A DNA stretch of 64,000 nt from Natronorubrum thiooxidans (GCF_900156475.1 NZ_FTNR01000002.1:124001-188000); one strand, 5' to 3'. Counted from the first letter of the stretch, positions 42,489-54,173 are shown. Numbers and translations: made by a program. Notes: a model not told the origin generated them from the sequence alone.

Positions 42489-44174
42489 TTAGTCGTCTGC
42501 AGGTGCGTTTCCGTTCTTTTCGGCGACGACGTCCGCCGCCGTCTTGTCACGCGGCATCGGGTCGGGACTGTGACACTGTCGAACCATCTGTTTTGTCTCG
42601 AGTGGCGGCTCGCTGGTGAGCAGCGAGACGACGATGGTGATAGCAAAGACGAGGGGCACGCCGACGAGGCCGGAGCCGATGGCCGGCATCCAGGTCTCGA
42701 GGACTTCGATACCGAAGCCAGGGCCGAAGTGGCCTTCGTTGAACATCGGGATGAGCCAGATGATCAGCCCGCTCGTCATCCCGGCGAGTGCACCCGGGCG
42801 GTTCGTGTTCTCCCACCAGAGTCCGAGGAAGAACATCGGGAACAGCACGATCGCAGCGAGCGAGAACGCGAACGACACGAGCGCAGCGACCGGTGCCGAC
42901 GGGTTCAGCGCGAAGATGATCGAGAGCACACCGATCGCGATGATGCTCAGACGACCGACGAGGACCTGCTGGCGCTGGGTCGCGTCCTCGTTGATGATGT
43001 TCGCGTAGATGTCGTGGGAGATCGCCGACGAGGCGGCGATGAACAGGCCAGCCGTCGTCGCGACCGCAGCGGCGATACCGCCTGCTGCGACGATGCCGAC
43101 GAACCACGTTGGTAAGTCTGCAAGCTGTGCTGCCATCACGACAATGACGTCACCGGCAGCCGCAGTCATTCCGGGGTCACCGTAGACGGCACCGATCTCG
43201 TCCGCGTACAGGGCCGTCCCGAACGCGGCGAACGCGGGTGCGCTCAGGTACAGCAGTGCGATGAAGAACAGCCCCCAGGTGCACGACCAGCGGGCGATTC
43301 GTTCGTTTTGAACCGTGTAGAACCTGACCAGCACGTGCGGGAGTCCACACGTCCCGAAGATCAGGCTGAAACACGTCGCGATCCACAGGTAGTAGCTCCC
43401 GCCCGCGAACGGATCGGAGAACTCAGCACTGAGTTCGCCGATTAACTGCCCGTACTCGAGCTGTGGGAGAATCGTCGAGTAGCCGCCCGCCCAGCCGGTG
43501 GCGAGCAGGCCAATGAGGAACGCGGCGATGAGGATGACGTACTGCATGACCATGGTCTTGGTCGCACCGAGCATTCCCGAGAGCGTCAGGTAGGCGATAG
43601 TGACGACCATGAACAGGATCATCATCACCTGGTAGGCGCTGAGCATGCCGCCAGTCACCGCCGACCAGTCACCGAGAATGTACATGCCGACCAGCCCCAT
43701 CCCGCGGGCCTGCCCGAGCGTGTAGACGAATCCGATGAGGAACGTCGTGATCGCTGCGATGGCACGCGCGGTGTCGGAGTTAAAGCGGTCTCCAACGAAG
43801 TCCGGTGCGGTGTACTTCCCGAACCGGCGCATCTGTGCGGCCATGAAGATCAGCAGGATGAAGTACCCTGTCGTCCAGCCGACGACGAACGCCAGCCCGT
43901 AGACGCCTGATAGGGCGATCAGGGCTGCCATTCCGAGGTACGACGCGGCCGACATCCAGTTGGCGCCGATCGCCATCCCGTTCTCCAAGTTACCGATCGA
44001 GCGGCCGGCGACCCACATGTCGTCCGTGTCGGCGACCTTGTACAGGAACCCGGCCACGAGGAACGATCCCATCATCGCAAAGACGATGACCGCGGGGAGT
44101 GCCTTGAACGAGATGTCGAGGCCTTCCGGAAGCAACTCATCACTTGCCTGTAGCGGAACTGTAAGATCCATCAT
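42489..44174 (-). CDS. actP: Sodium:solute symporter, ActP-like (acetate permease candidate)
   Basis: 561 residues with about 13 hydrophobic helices of the SSS family. GFLYKVADTDDMWVAGRS is the conserved start of helix 2, with NGMAIGANWMSAASYLGMAA in the transport core. The related family transports acetate and other monocarboxylates with Na+. ATG positions at 44174 and 44171 are both possible; the first overlaps the stop of the DUF4212 gene. The neighbouring acs genes and the DUF4212 partner support acetate uptake, but substrate specificity is inferred from context. Confidence 0.88.
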   Translation of the reverse strand: MMDLTVPLQASDELLPEGLDISFKALPAVIVFAMMGSFLVAGFLYKVADTDDMWVAGRSIGNLENGMAIGANWMSAASYLGMAALIALSGVYGLAFVVGWTTGYFILLIFMAAQMRRFGKYTAPDFVGDRFNSDTARAIAAITTFLIGFVYTLGQARGMGLVGMYILGDWSAVTGGMLSAYQVMMILFMVVTIAYLTLSGMLGATKTMVMQYVILIAAFLIGLLATGWAGGYSTILPQLEYGQLIGELSAEFSDPFAGGSYYLWIATCFSLIFGTCGLPHVLVRFYTVQNERIARWSCTWGLFFIALLYLSAPAFAAFGTALYADEIGAVYGDPGMTAAAGDVIVVMAAQLADLPTWFVGIVAAGGIAAAVATTAGLFIAASSAISHDIYANIINEDATQRQQVLVGRLSIIAIGVLSIIFALNPSAPVAALVSFAFSLAAIVLFPMFFLGLWWENTNRPGALAGMTSGLIIWLIPMFNEGHFGPGFGIEVLETWMPAIGSGLVGVPLVFAITIVVSLLTSEPPLETKQMVRQCHSPDPMPRDKTAADVVAEKNGNAPADD

Positions 44175-44623
44175 TCTTGGGTACCTCCATCAGTTGCCGC
44201 CGCATCGTCCGGAACGGTATCCGTCGTCTCCGGTGCGGCCGTCGGCTGTTCGATGCCGTACTTCTCGTCGATCTGGTCGCGCTTACGGGCGTACCACACC
44301 GAGAGGAGCAGTGCCGCACCCGGTCCGACGATCGCGATCGAGAAGTAGTGGAACGGGAAGCCGAGTATCGGCATCTCAGTCGTCATCGCGCCGGGTGCGA
44401 TACGAGTCGCCGTAATCGGGCCGAACGTCGTCACTGCCCAGACGGCAAAGCCGAGCCAGATCACTTTCAGGTGATCCCGCATGAACGGGGTTGCCGGCTT
44501 CAGCAGGTTGATTTCGACGTCGAGATAGTCGATCTGCTTCTCTCGCTCCACGTCGCTCATTCCACCGTCGGTCGCCACTTCGCGGGTATCGCGTTCTGAA
44601 TCGTGGTTCGTATCTGCGGTCAT
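44171..44623 (-). CDS. DUF4212 small subunit of sodium:solute symporter
   Basis: 150 residues. An acidic N-terminus, then two transmembrane helices (LKVIWLGFAVWAVTTFGPIT and YFSIAIVGPGAALLLSVWYA) and the conserved YARKRDQIDEKYG motif. DUF4212 proteins accompany SSS symporters as a small partner subunit. It overlaps the symporter gene by 4 bases. First gene of the DUF4212-actP-usp operon, upstream of which lies the acs gene. Confidence 0.9.
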   Translation of the reverse strand: MTADTNHDSERDTREVATDGGMSDVEREKQIDYLDVEINLLKPATPFMRDHLKVIWLGFAVWAVTTFGPITATRIAPGAMTTEMPILGFPFHYFSIAIVGPGAALLLSVWYARKRDQIDEKYGIEQPTAAPETTDTVPDDAAATDGGTQE

Positions 44624-44776
44624 TGGTAGTTGCCTCTACTTTCGTGGTTCGTTTTGCTCGACACGCTGCCGTCCACGCTGACGGTGCGTCCCGAATTATG
44701 GGTGATATTCTCTGTCATGAGATTTCGCCTGTGTTCGCGTCGTCTGTGGTTGCTATTTGAAAGAAAGTACCCCGGC

Positions 44777-46750
<1,974 letters not shown>

Positions 46751-46777
46751 GATACAACAGTTCAATATGCTACTACC

Positions 46778-46787
46778 ATAGTAAAGC
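46778..46787 (-). promoter_or_regulatory. TATA box of acs copy 1
   Basis: On the minus strand CTTTACTATG lies 28-37 bases before ATG 46750. The 310-base gap 46751-47060 also holds an A+T-rich AATAT/ATATT inverted pair near 46830 and the hairpin described below, and no gene. Confidence 0.45.
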
Positions 46788-46991
46788 CGGCATCTAGTTG
46801 TGCAAAATCGGGCCCCAAACAGGGAGGGAATATAGAGAATATTGACTGTATTAGGAGCGGATATCTGGTTATACGCGGCCAAATCCCCGTCAGATCGGAC
46901 ACGCGACACCATCGTTGATACCGGGCGTGGGCAGCCACGGCCGGAATGGACGGCGACGAACCACTGCCCTCTAGAGGCTTAGTATACGGTT

Positions 46992-47019
46992 GGCCGACTG
47001 CCGGAGACAGTGGTCGGCC
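46992..47019 (-). terminator. Hairpin after the Bat-type regulator gene
   Basis: GGCCGAC (46992-46998) and GTCGGCC (47013-47019) form a 7-bp perfect stem with a 14-base loop, about 40 bases past the Bat-type stop codon. There is no long T run, so termination is not certain. Confidence 0.4.
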
Positions 47020-47060
47020 GATCAGGAGGAAATCTCCGGCCTCGAGTCAGCGACACGCCG

Positions 47061-49295
47061 TTAGTCGCTTCTGGACGACTCGACGTCGTCGCCGGCCGGA
47101 TCGTCGAAGAACGTCCGCAGGAGTTCGTGTTGGCCCTTCCGGAGGTGATTGTGCAGCGTCGGCGAGGAGACGCCCATCGCATCGGCGATCTCTTCGGCGG
47201 TGCTCTCGCGAGGCCAGTCGTAGTAGCCGCCGAAGTACGCGGCCCGCAGCGACGCCTCCTGTCGGTCGGTCAGTCGGTCCTCGAGTCCCTCCCGGAACTC
47301 GCGGGCGGTCTGGACGGTTCGTTCGGCTTCGCGTTTCCCGACCAGTTCCGAGTTGGGGAATCCGGAACGAAGGCCGACGAGGACCGTCCGCAGGTCGGCA
47401 TCGGCTGCGGATTCGGCAGTGATCGTCGTCACACCGCCTTCGGTAACGGCATCGATGACGGTGACGCCGTACTCGGTGAGTGTCAGCGTCGGCGAGGAGC
47501 CCTCGACGACGAACTCGACGCGCCAGCCGTCCTCGTCGGTTTCGACCAGCCGACAGTCGTCGATGCCGGGATCGTCCGCCGCGAGGTCGAAGACGTCGGC
47601 CGGCGAGCCATCCTGCAGTCGCACGTAGTACAGTTGCGTCGTCTCCGAGATCGGGACGAGCGAGTCGAGTTCGAACCGACAGCCGAGTCGCTGGGAGGCG
47701 TCGACGAAAAACGAATCGTCGTCGCGACAGGCGAACTCAAGTTCGACGACGCGATCGGACAACAGCAGGTTCCGTCGCCGGATCGCGGCGATCGCGTAGC
47801 CGACCTGTTTCCCGAGCGTCTCGAGCCACTGGCGTTCGTCCGCATCGAACGCCGCCACCCTGTCGGTTGCGACCGTCAGCGTTCCGTAGACCGTATCCCC
47901 GTAACATAACGGAACGCGCGCGAGCGCTCCCTCACCGTCGCTCCCTGCACCGTTTTCGCCTTCGGGCTCGATATCGAGGGGGACGTCGGTGGCGACCGAG
48001 AGTGTGCCTTCCCCGTCATCCGTCGCCGGGCCGTCTTCCTGCCAGTGGTCCGGAACGAGCCGATCGACGTCGGCGGGCTCGATCCCGCTCGAGGCGCGCC
48101 AGTCCGACCGCCGATCCGTCACGGTCGCCCGGTCGATCCAGGCGTATTCGTAGGCGCGTCCGTCAGTTAGTGCCGCACAGGTCCGCGTCTCGACTTCCTC
48201 GTGGTCGGTCGATTCGAGCAGCGATCGCGCGACCGCTCGGTGGGCCTGAGCGACCGCATAGCGTCCCTCGAGTTCGTCGCGGCGTGACCGGACCGCCTCG
48301 AACTCCTCGTGTGAAGCCGAGACATCACGAACGAAGACGGCAAAGCCGCGATGGCGACCACGGTCGTCCCGCAGCGGCGAGATGACTTCGGTCGCGCGAA
48401 ACTGTGAGCCGTCCTTGTGGACACGCCACCCCTCGTATTCGGAGCCGGACTCCTCTAAGGCGGTCGACAACGCTCGTTCCGGGCAGCCGTCGTCCACGGC
48501 CGCGTCCGTATAAAACGTCGAGACGTGCGTGCCGACGATTTCGCCGGCCCGATAACCGAACATCGACGCTGCGCTGCGATTCCACCGTTCGACGTAGCCG
48601 TCCGCATCGAGACGGAGCAGCGCGTATCGATCGCTTGCAGCCAGTAACAGTCGGATGACGCTGTCGTCGCTCACCATCGGTCCGGACTGAGTCTGCGAGC
48701 GGCCGTGATCGGATCCCGACGGCCGTTCGACGGCGTCGAAGGCGTCGACGATCTCCGCGTCCGTCGGTTCGGGGAGGTAGGACTCGAGTGCCTCGAAGCT
48801 CCCCCAGCCACCGACGGTTTTGACGACTCTGGGGTTGACCGCGTGATCGATGAGTGCGGTGTAGGTGAAGTACTGTCGCAGATCGCTCGTGGAGAGCTCG
48901 GCGAGTACCGGCTGGTCGTACCGCTCGCTGGCTCGCTCGGCGATGTCCGAAACCAGCATCTGCAGCCGTCGCGCCGTGACGGGAAAGATTCGATCGTTGG
49001 TGGAGAGCCCATTGCTCTGGGCGTATCGCCGCAGTTCTCGTTCGACGTGGGTCGGTAGATACGCCGTCCGTCTCGATCCGTCGTTGACGGCTGGGACCCG
49101 AATCAGGTACCGCGGCGGATCGATCCTGACCTGTTCGATGCTATCGACGGTGAGTTCGGTGAGCTCCGTCGGTCGGAGTCCGACATCACCACAGAGTCGA
49201 ACGACGAGTGCCTCGCGATACGTTTCGGCGGCGTCGAGGAGCGACTCGTAGTGCTCACGCGACAGCATCGACGAGTCGGTCCTCTCGAGACTCAT
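47061..49295 (-). CDS. Bat-type regulator: recombinase-like head, PAS, GAF, HTH_10
   Basis: 744 residues. Residues 1-180 resemble a tyrosine recombinase catalytic domain: Arg41 (GLRPTELTEL), Arg140 (SDLRQYFTY), Trp164 (GGWGSF) and Tyr173 (ESYL); the first His of the HxxR box is Ser137. A PAS domain follows (about 215-330, RNRSAASMFGYRAGEIVG), then a bacterioopsin-activator GAF-like domain (about 345-640). The C-terminal HTH_10 is LTDRQEASLRAAYFGGYYDW ... PTLHNHLRKGQHELL. HTH_10 proteins regulate transcription in haloarchaea. Its position between two acs genes suggests control of acetate metabolism (inference). A palindrome encloses its TATA box. Confidence 0.88.
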   Translation of the reverse strand: MSLERTDSSMLSREHYESLLDAAETYREALVVRLCGDVGLRPTELTELTVDSIEQVRIDPPRYLIRVPAVNDGSRRTAYLPTHVERELRRYAQSNGLSTNDRIFPVTARRLQMLVSDIAERASERYDQPVLAELSTSDLRQYFTYTALIDHAVNPRVVKTVGGWGSFEALESYLPEPTDAEIVDAFDAVERPSGSDHGRSQTQSGPMVSDDSVIRLLLAASDRYALLRLDADGYVERWNRSAASMFGYRAGEIVGTHVSTFYTDAAVDDGCPERALSTALEESGSEYEGWRVHKDGSQFRATEVISPLRDDRGRHRGFAVFVRDVSASHEEFEAVRSRRDELEGRYAVAQAHRAVARSLLESTDHEEVETRTCAALTDGRAYEYAWIDRATVTDRRSDWRASSGIEPADVDRLVPDHWQEDGPATDDGEGTLSVATDVPLDIEPEGENGAGSDGEGALARVPLCYGDTVYGTLTVATDRVAAFDADERQWLETLGKQVGYAIAAIRRRNLLLSDRVVELEFACRDDDSFFVDASQRLGCRFELDSLVPISETTQLYYVRLQDGSPADVFDLAADDPGIDDCRLVETDEDGWRVEFVVEGSSPTLTLTEYGVTVIDAVTEGGVTTITAESAADADLRTVLVGLRSGFPNSELVGKREAERTVQTAREFREGLEDRLTDRQEASLRAAYFGGYYDWPRESTAEEIADAMGVSSPTLHNHLRKGQHELLRTFFDDPAGDDVESSRSD

Positions 49296-49311
49296 GGTTC
49301 GTTGTTTCTAA

Positions 49312-49333
49312 CGACACGAATATAATTGTGTCG
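49312..49333 (-). promoter_or_regulatory. Palindromic operator around the Bat-type gene's TATA box
   Basis: CGACAC (49312-49317) and GTGTCG (49328-49333) form a perfect 6-10-6 palindrome whose spacer contains AATATAAT (49319-49326), 24-31 bases from ATG 49295. A second overlapping pair GTGT-CGGCAG-ACAC runs 49328-49341. Confidence 0.5.
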
Positions 49334-49432
49334 GCAGACACACTGTTTGCGATGTGAAATCGGTTTATGGGCAGCACTTGTTCTGTACTGTGTTTCGCCT
49401 CCCTTGAAAATGCGAAACGCTCTCCGTCACGG

Positions 49433-51409
49433 TCACTCCTCGTCGAGCTCGGCCTGGATTTCGCCGATGATCTCCGGGTTCCGCAGCGCGCTCGTGTCTC
49501 CGAGTTCCTCGCCGTTTGCGACGTCCTCGAGTAGTCGGCGCATGATCTTCCCCGAGCGCGTCTTGGGGAGTTCGGGCGTAAACTGGACTTTTGTCGGCCG
49601 GGCGATCGGGCCGATCGCCGTTTCGATGTTGTCGATAATCGCCTCGCGAACCGCTGTACCGTCGTCGTAGCCGCCTTCGGTGCTGACATAGGCGTAGACG
49701 TCCGTTCCGTTCGTCTCACTCGAGCGGCCGACGACGGCGGCTTCGGCGACGCCGGCGACACCGGTAATTGCGCTCTCGACTTCCGTCGTGCTCAGTCGTC
49801 GCCCAGAGACGTTGATGACGTCGTCGACACGGCCGAGAACGGTAATATAGCCGTCCTCGTCGATTCGAGCAGCGTCGCCGCTGAAGTAGTGCCAGTCGTC
49901 GCTCTCTGGATCGGAGAACTGATCCCAGTACTCCGCCCGAAAGCGCTCGTCGCCGTCGTACAGCGTCCGAACCATCCCCGGCCACGGGCGGGCGATGGTG
50001 AGATAGCCGGAGTCGCCGGGGTCGACCTCGGTGCCGGAGCTGTCGACCACGCGGACGTCCATTCCGGGCAGGCTCGGGCCGGCTGCGCCGGGTTTCATCT
50101 CGCTGACGCCCGGAAGCGTCGAAACCGTTACCGCACCCGTCTCGGTCTGCCACCAGGTATCGACGACCGGACACGTTTCGTTGCCGATGTGTTCGTAATA
50201 CCAGTTCCACGGGCGGGGGCTGATCGGTTCACCGACGGTGCCAAGCAGGCGCAGCGAGGAGAGGTCGTAACCGGCGGGATACTCCGATCCCCATTTCATG
50301 AACGCGCGGATGGCCGTCGGCGCGGTATAGAAGATATCGACCGCGTTCCGGTCGACGATCTCCCAGAGACGGTCTCGATCGGGGTAGTCGGGTGTCCCCT
50401 CGTACATCACCGTGGTCGTCCCGAGTGCGAGCGGCCCATACACGATGTAGGAGTGGCCTGTAATCCAGCCGATGTCGGCTGCACACCAGTAGGTGTCTTC
50501 CGGTTTGACGTCGAGGACGGCATGGCTCGTCCAGGTCGCGTGGGCGAGATAGCCCCCCGTCGTGTGGACGACGCCTTTTGGCTCCCCGGTGGTACCCGAC
50601 GTATACATCACGAACAGCATATCCTCGGCGTCCCTGGGGACGGGATCGACGAGTTCGCCCGCGAACGTCTCCCGCAGCTCGTGATAATCGCACTCGTCGT
50701 CGCCGAGAACGTGTGGGAGGTCGTCGCCGAGCCGATCGACGACGACGGTACTGACGTCTTGCTCGAGTTTGAGCCGGGCGTTGTCCGCCTTGCTCTTCTG
50801 GTTGAACGCATCCCCTCGACGGTAGTAGCCATCACAGGTGACCAGATACTCGCTGTCGGCGGCGTCCATCCGCGTGGCCAGCGCGTCAGCCGACAGTCCC
50901 GCGAAGACGACGTTGTGTGGCGCACCGATCCGGGCACACGACAGCATCGCGATCGGTAACTCCGGGATCATCGGCAGATAGATCGTCACGACGTCGTCTT
51001 CCTCGACGCCGAGCGCTCGCAGGGCCGCGGCGAACTCGTTGATCGCGACGTAGAGGTCCCGATAGGTGTACGTCTGTCGCTCCCCGTGTTTGCCCTCCCA
51101 CCGGATCGCCGTGTGGGTTTTGCGACCCGACTCGAGGTGACGATCAACGCAGTTTTTGGCGGCGTTCAGTTTCCCGTCGGGAAACCACTGGTAGAACGGC
51201 GCGTCCTCCTCACGGAGAACAGTCTCGTACGACTGGTCCCACGAGAGCAGATCCGCTGCTCGCTCCCAGCACTCGGGCCAGTTCTCCTCGAACTCGTCGT
51301 AGATCCCCGGATCCGTAACGTTTGCCTGCTCGACGAACGACGGCGGCGGGCGTCGGGGCGATCCAGTGAGGACAGGCCGGTCCCGTTCCCACTCGTTCCG
51401 ATCGACCAT
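49433..51409 (-). CDS. acs: Acetyl-CoA synthetase (AMP-forming), copy 2
   Basis: 658 residues, near-parallel to copy 1 throughout (FVEQANVTDPGIYDEFEENW, YTSGTTGEPKGVVHTTGGYL, DTWWQTETGAVTV, PKTRSGKIMRRLLEDV). Same reaction; expression conditions may differ. Differences from copy 1 include a longer variable N-terminus (MVDRNEWERDRPVLTGSPRR). TATA box 28-35 bases upstream. It lies upstream of the Bat-type gene on the same strand with a 137-base gap, and downstream of the antiporter. It may accept other short acyl groups, which cannot be decided from sequence. Confidence 0.94.
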   Translation of the reverse strand: MVDRNEWERDRPVLTGSPRRPPPSFVEQANVTDPGIYDEFEENWPECWERAADLLSWDQSYETVLREEDAPFYQWFPDGKLNAAKNCVDRHLESGRKTHTAIRWEGKHGERQTYTYRDLYVAINEFAAALRALGVEEDDVVTIYLPMIPELPIAMLSCARIGAPHNVVFAGLSADALATRMDAADSEYLVTCDGYYRRGDAFNQKSKADNARLKLEQDVSTVVVDRLGDDLPHVLGDDECDYHELRETFAGELVDPVPRDAEDMLFVMYTSGTTGEPKGVVHTTGGYLAHATWTSHAVLDVKPEDTYWCAADIGWITGHSYIVYGPLALGTTTVMYEGTPDYPDRDRLWEIVDRNAVDIFYTAPTAIRAFMKWGSEYPAGYDLSSLRLLGTVGEPISPRPWNWYYEHIGNETCPVVDTWWQTETGAVTVSTLPGVSEMKPGAAGPSLPGMDVRVVDSSGTEVDPGDSGYLTIARPWPGMVRTLYDGDERFRAEYWDQFSDPESDDWHYFSGDAARIDEDGYITVLGRVDDVINVSGRRLSTTEVESAITGVAGVAEAAVVGRSSETNGTDVYAYVSTEGGYDDGTAVREAIIDNIETAIGPIARPTKVQFTPELPKTRSGKIMRRLLEDVANGEELGDTSALRNPEIIGEIQAELDEE

Positions 51410-51436
51410 GTTCGTTCGAACCGAAGACAGTCAATG

Positions 51437-51444
51437 GAATAAAC
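51437..51444 (-). promoter_or_regulatory. TATA box of acs copy 2
   Basis: On the minus strand GTTTATTC lies 28-35 bases before ATG 51409, with leaderless spacing. Confidence 0.5.
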
Positions 51445-51488
51445 GTTCCTCCGAACGGTGTCCCGTTGAGCGATCGACCGACGCTCGC

Positions 51489-53525
51489 TCAGCGGAACTC
51501 GAGGAACTGGCGATCGTCGTCCCGATCGCTGACGGCCGGATAGAGCACGATGAAGTTCCCGCCCGTCTCTGTGGCAATTTCCGTCGGCAGCGTCCGCAGT
51601 GCCGACTGCCACCCCATCGTCCCGCGCCGTGCACTCATTGGGACAACGAGCGCCGTCTTGTCAACGTCCCCGCGGAGTCGGGTCGAGACGGCGTTCCAGT
51701 CATCCACCCGTTCGAAGGTCGCAGGGACGTCCGGTTCGACCAGCCCGAAGAGCCGTTCGAACTGCTCGGGATTCCCGTCGACGACGATAGCCCGGATCGA
51801 CGCGCCGACCTGTTCCGCGAGGTGTTCGATCGTGTGGACGGCCTCGTAGAACCCGTCGTTGTGATCGATCCCCGGCGGGAGGATGACGATGATCTCGCTC
51901 GTCGTGTTCAGCGGCTGGCGGATGTGTGAGACCAACACGAGCTGTGTCGACTGCGTGAGGACCCGATCGATCACGTGGCCGAAGATACGCCGGTGGCGCG
52001 GCGTGCCGTCCCACCCGATGACCAGCGTCGTGATTCGGTTCTCGAGAGCGGCCCGGACGATTCCCGACGCCACGTTCCGTTCGACGCGCGTCTGGCGCTC
52101 GACGGGAACCTCGGCGCCGGCAGTGTACGTCTCGGTCTCTGCGAGCGAGGCTTCGATCGCGGCGATCTCGGCTTCGGTTCGGGAGCCCGGCTGGGCGACG
52201 CTCAGGGTGTACAGCGGCTGGTCGGCGTCGCCCTCGCGAACGAGCAGGGCGAGATCAAGGAGTCGCTCGCGAAACTGGGAGTCTCGCGAAAACGGGACCA
52301 GTACCCGCTGTGGCGCGGTTCGCGGATCGTACTCGGAGTGTGCCGAAGCGCGGACGATCGCTCCCCCGTAGCGCTCGACGATCGCGGGGCTGATGACGCC
52401 GACGACGAGGATCATCAACACGACCGCGTTGAGCATCGCCTCGCCGAGCAGTCCCGCGTCGAACCCGATGAGGACGATGGCAAGCGCCGCCGCGGCCTGT
52501 CCGATCGAGAGTCCGAACATGGTCATCGTCTCGTCGGGAGTGTAGTCATACCGCCACGCGGTCAGCCAGGCCGCGGCGTACTTCGTCGTGAGCACGAGCA
52601 CGACGAACGCGGCGGTGAGCGACAGTGTCTCGAGGCCTTCAGTCAACACGCGGACGTCGACGAGCATGCCGACCGACAGCAGGAAAAAGGGGATGAACAG
52701 GGCGTTGCCGACGAACTCGATACGGTTCATGAGCGGGCCGCGTTCGGGGATGAGCCGGTTGAGGACCAGGCCAGCGAGGAACGCCCCGACGATGTGTTCG
52801 ACGCCGGCGAGTTCGGCCAGCGAGGCACAGACGAACAGCACGGCCATCACGAACAGGAACTCGACGTAACTCTCCTGGTCGACCGTCCGGAAGAACCATC
52901 GCCCGATGCGAGGGACGAGCAGCCAGACCCCAGCGAAAAAGAGCGTGAGTCCGCCTGCCAACTCGAGCCAGAAACTGGCCCCGAGGTCGCCTTCTGCGCC
53001 GGCAATAACGACGGCAAGGACGAGTAACGCGAGCGTATCGGTGATAATCGTGCCGCCGATCGTCGCGGTGACGCTTTCGGTTTTTGTGATCCCGAGCCGG
53101 CTAACCACTGGATACGCAAGCAGCGTATGGGAGGCGAAAATGGCCGCAAACAGGGCTGCAGCCCCAACTGAGAGCCCGAGCCCGTAGTACCCAACGACCA
53201 TTCCGACTCCCTGTGGGATCACGAACGAGAGCAGCCCGAAGACGAAACTTCGATACTTGTACTCGATGAACTGGGTGAGGTTGATCTCGAGGCCCGCGAC
53301 GAACATCAGATAGACGATCCCGACTTCGCCGAGCAAGATGATCGTCTCGTCGCGCTCGAGCACCTCGAGCCCGTTGGGACCGATGGCTGCGCCGACGACG
53401 AGGACGCCGATGATTCCCGGCAGCCGATACCGGCCGAACACCAGCGGGGCGACCAGAAAGACGATCATCGCCACCCCGAATATGAGAATCGGGTCGGTGA
53501 CTGGAAGCGCCAGGTACGGCGCCAT
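51489..53525 (-). CDS. CPA2-type cation:proton antiporter with C-terminal Usp-like domains
   Basis: 678 residues. Residues 1-390 form about 12-13 helices of the Na+/H+ exchanger fold (RLPGIIGVLVVGAAIGPNGL, GEVGIVYLMFVAGLEI, with ITDTLALLVLAVVIAGAEGD). From about 410 to the end lies a cytosolic region of Usp-like Rossmann domains (APQRVLVPFSRDSQFRERLL, DPRTAP, LVLVSHIRQPL). Usp regions on antiporters may sense nucleotides (family knowledge). It is followed downstream by acs copy 2, 79 bases away, and preceded by a usp gene on the same strand. Confidence 0.88.
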   Translation of the reverse strand: MAPYLALPVTDPILIFGVAMIVFLVAPLVFGRYRLPGIIGVLVVGAAIGPNGLEVLERDETIILLGEVGIVYLMFVAGLEINLTQFIEYKYRSFVFGLLSFVIPQGVGMVVGYYGLGLSVGAAALFAAIFASHTLLAYPVVSRLGITKTESVTATIGGTIITDTLALLVLAVVIAGAEGDLGASFWLELAGGLTLFFAGVWLLVPRIGRWFFRTVDQESYVEFLFVMAVLFVCASLAELAGVEHIVGAFLAGLVLNRLIPERGPLMNRIEFVGNALFIPFFLLSVGMLVDVRVLTEGLETLSLTAAFVVLVLTTKYAAAWLTAWRYDYTPDETMTMFGLSIGQAAAALAIVLIGFDAGLLGEAMLNAVVLMILVVGVISPAIVERYGGAIVRASAHSEYDPRTAPQRVLVPFSRDSQFRERLLDLALLVREGDADQPLYTLSVAQPGSRTEAEIAAIEASLAETETYTAGAEVPVERQTRVERNVASGIVRAALENRITTLVIGWDGTPRHRRIFGHVIDRVLTQSTQLVLVSHIRQPLNTTSEIIVILPPGIDHNDGFYEAVHTIEHLAEQVGASIRAIVVDGNPEQFERLFGLVEPDVPATFERVDDWNAVSTRLRGDVDKTALVVPMSARRGTMGWQSALRTLPTEIATETGGNFIVLYPAVSDRDDDRQFLEFR

Positions 53526-53612
53526 CAGATGGCGCTCCTGCCAGCGCGAGCTCGATGAGGTGTGAGTCTCTGACCCGCATCCGTCATTGCATGGCGAGTA
53601 CGACAGTCTCGC

Positions 53613-54107
53613 TTACTCGATTGTCGAGTCGATATCGGCGACGTCTTGGGGCTCGATCGAGTCTCCGGGTTCGCGAACGACGTACACGTCGTATCGCTGG
53701 TCGTTTGCGACCGGGCTTCCGACGCTCGACTGCGGTGCGATCACCGAGCCGGCGTTCTCCGAGCCGATGAAGACGACCGACGCTTCGATCTCGCCGGCGA
53801 TTCGTCGAATCTCGCGAACGACGTCCGTCGTGGACGTCGACGTCGGTTCGTCGGAGCTGACACGCTCGGTTCGGACCGTCGCCTCCGGGGCAACCTCGCC
53901 GGCTCGGACTTTCATTCCCGCTTCGATCGCCTCGAGATCGAACGGCTCCCCTTCCGTGATCCAGCCCCGTTTTCGTGCGTACTCGTCGTCATCGGGAATC
54001 ACCGTCAGTACGACCACTTCTTCGTCGAGCAGGTCACCGAACGTGGCGGCCTTCTCGAGGGCTTTTCGTGCCAACTTCGAACCGTCGAACGGGACGAGTA
54101 GCGTCAT
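53613..54107 (-). CDS. Universal stress protein, divergent UspA
   Basis: 164 residues. MTLLVPFDGSKLARKALEKA and an adenine-nucleotide-binding-type fold, but the usual G-x2-G-x9-GS motif is not clear (VVFIGSENAGSVIAPQSSVG), so nucleotide binding may be altered. It probably works with the antiporter gene 87 bases downstream on the same strand. The upstream gap holds inverted repeat D. Confidence 0.82.
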   Translation of the reverse strand: MTLLVPFDGSKLARKALEKAATFGDLLDEEVVVLTVIPDDDEYARKRGWITEGEPFDLEAIEAGMKVRAGEVAPEATVRTERVSSDEPTSTSTTDVVREIRRIAGEIEASVVFIGSENAGSVIAPQSSVGSPVANDQRYDVYVVREPGDSIEPQDVADIDSTIE

Positions 54108-54173
54108 ACCCGTATCTCATACGACAGTGGAAGTAAATGTTCGGTCTTCGACAATCCAGAACTGCGCGATCTC

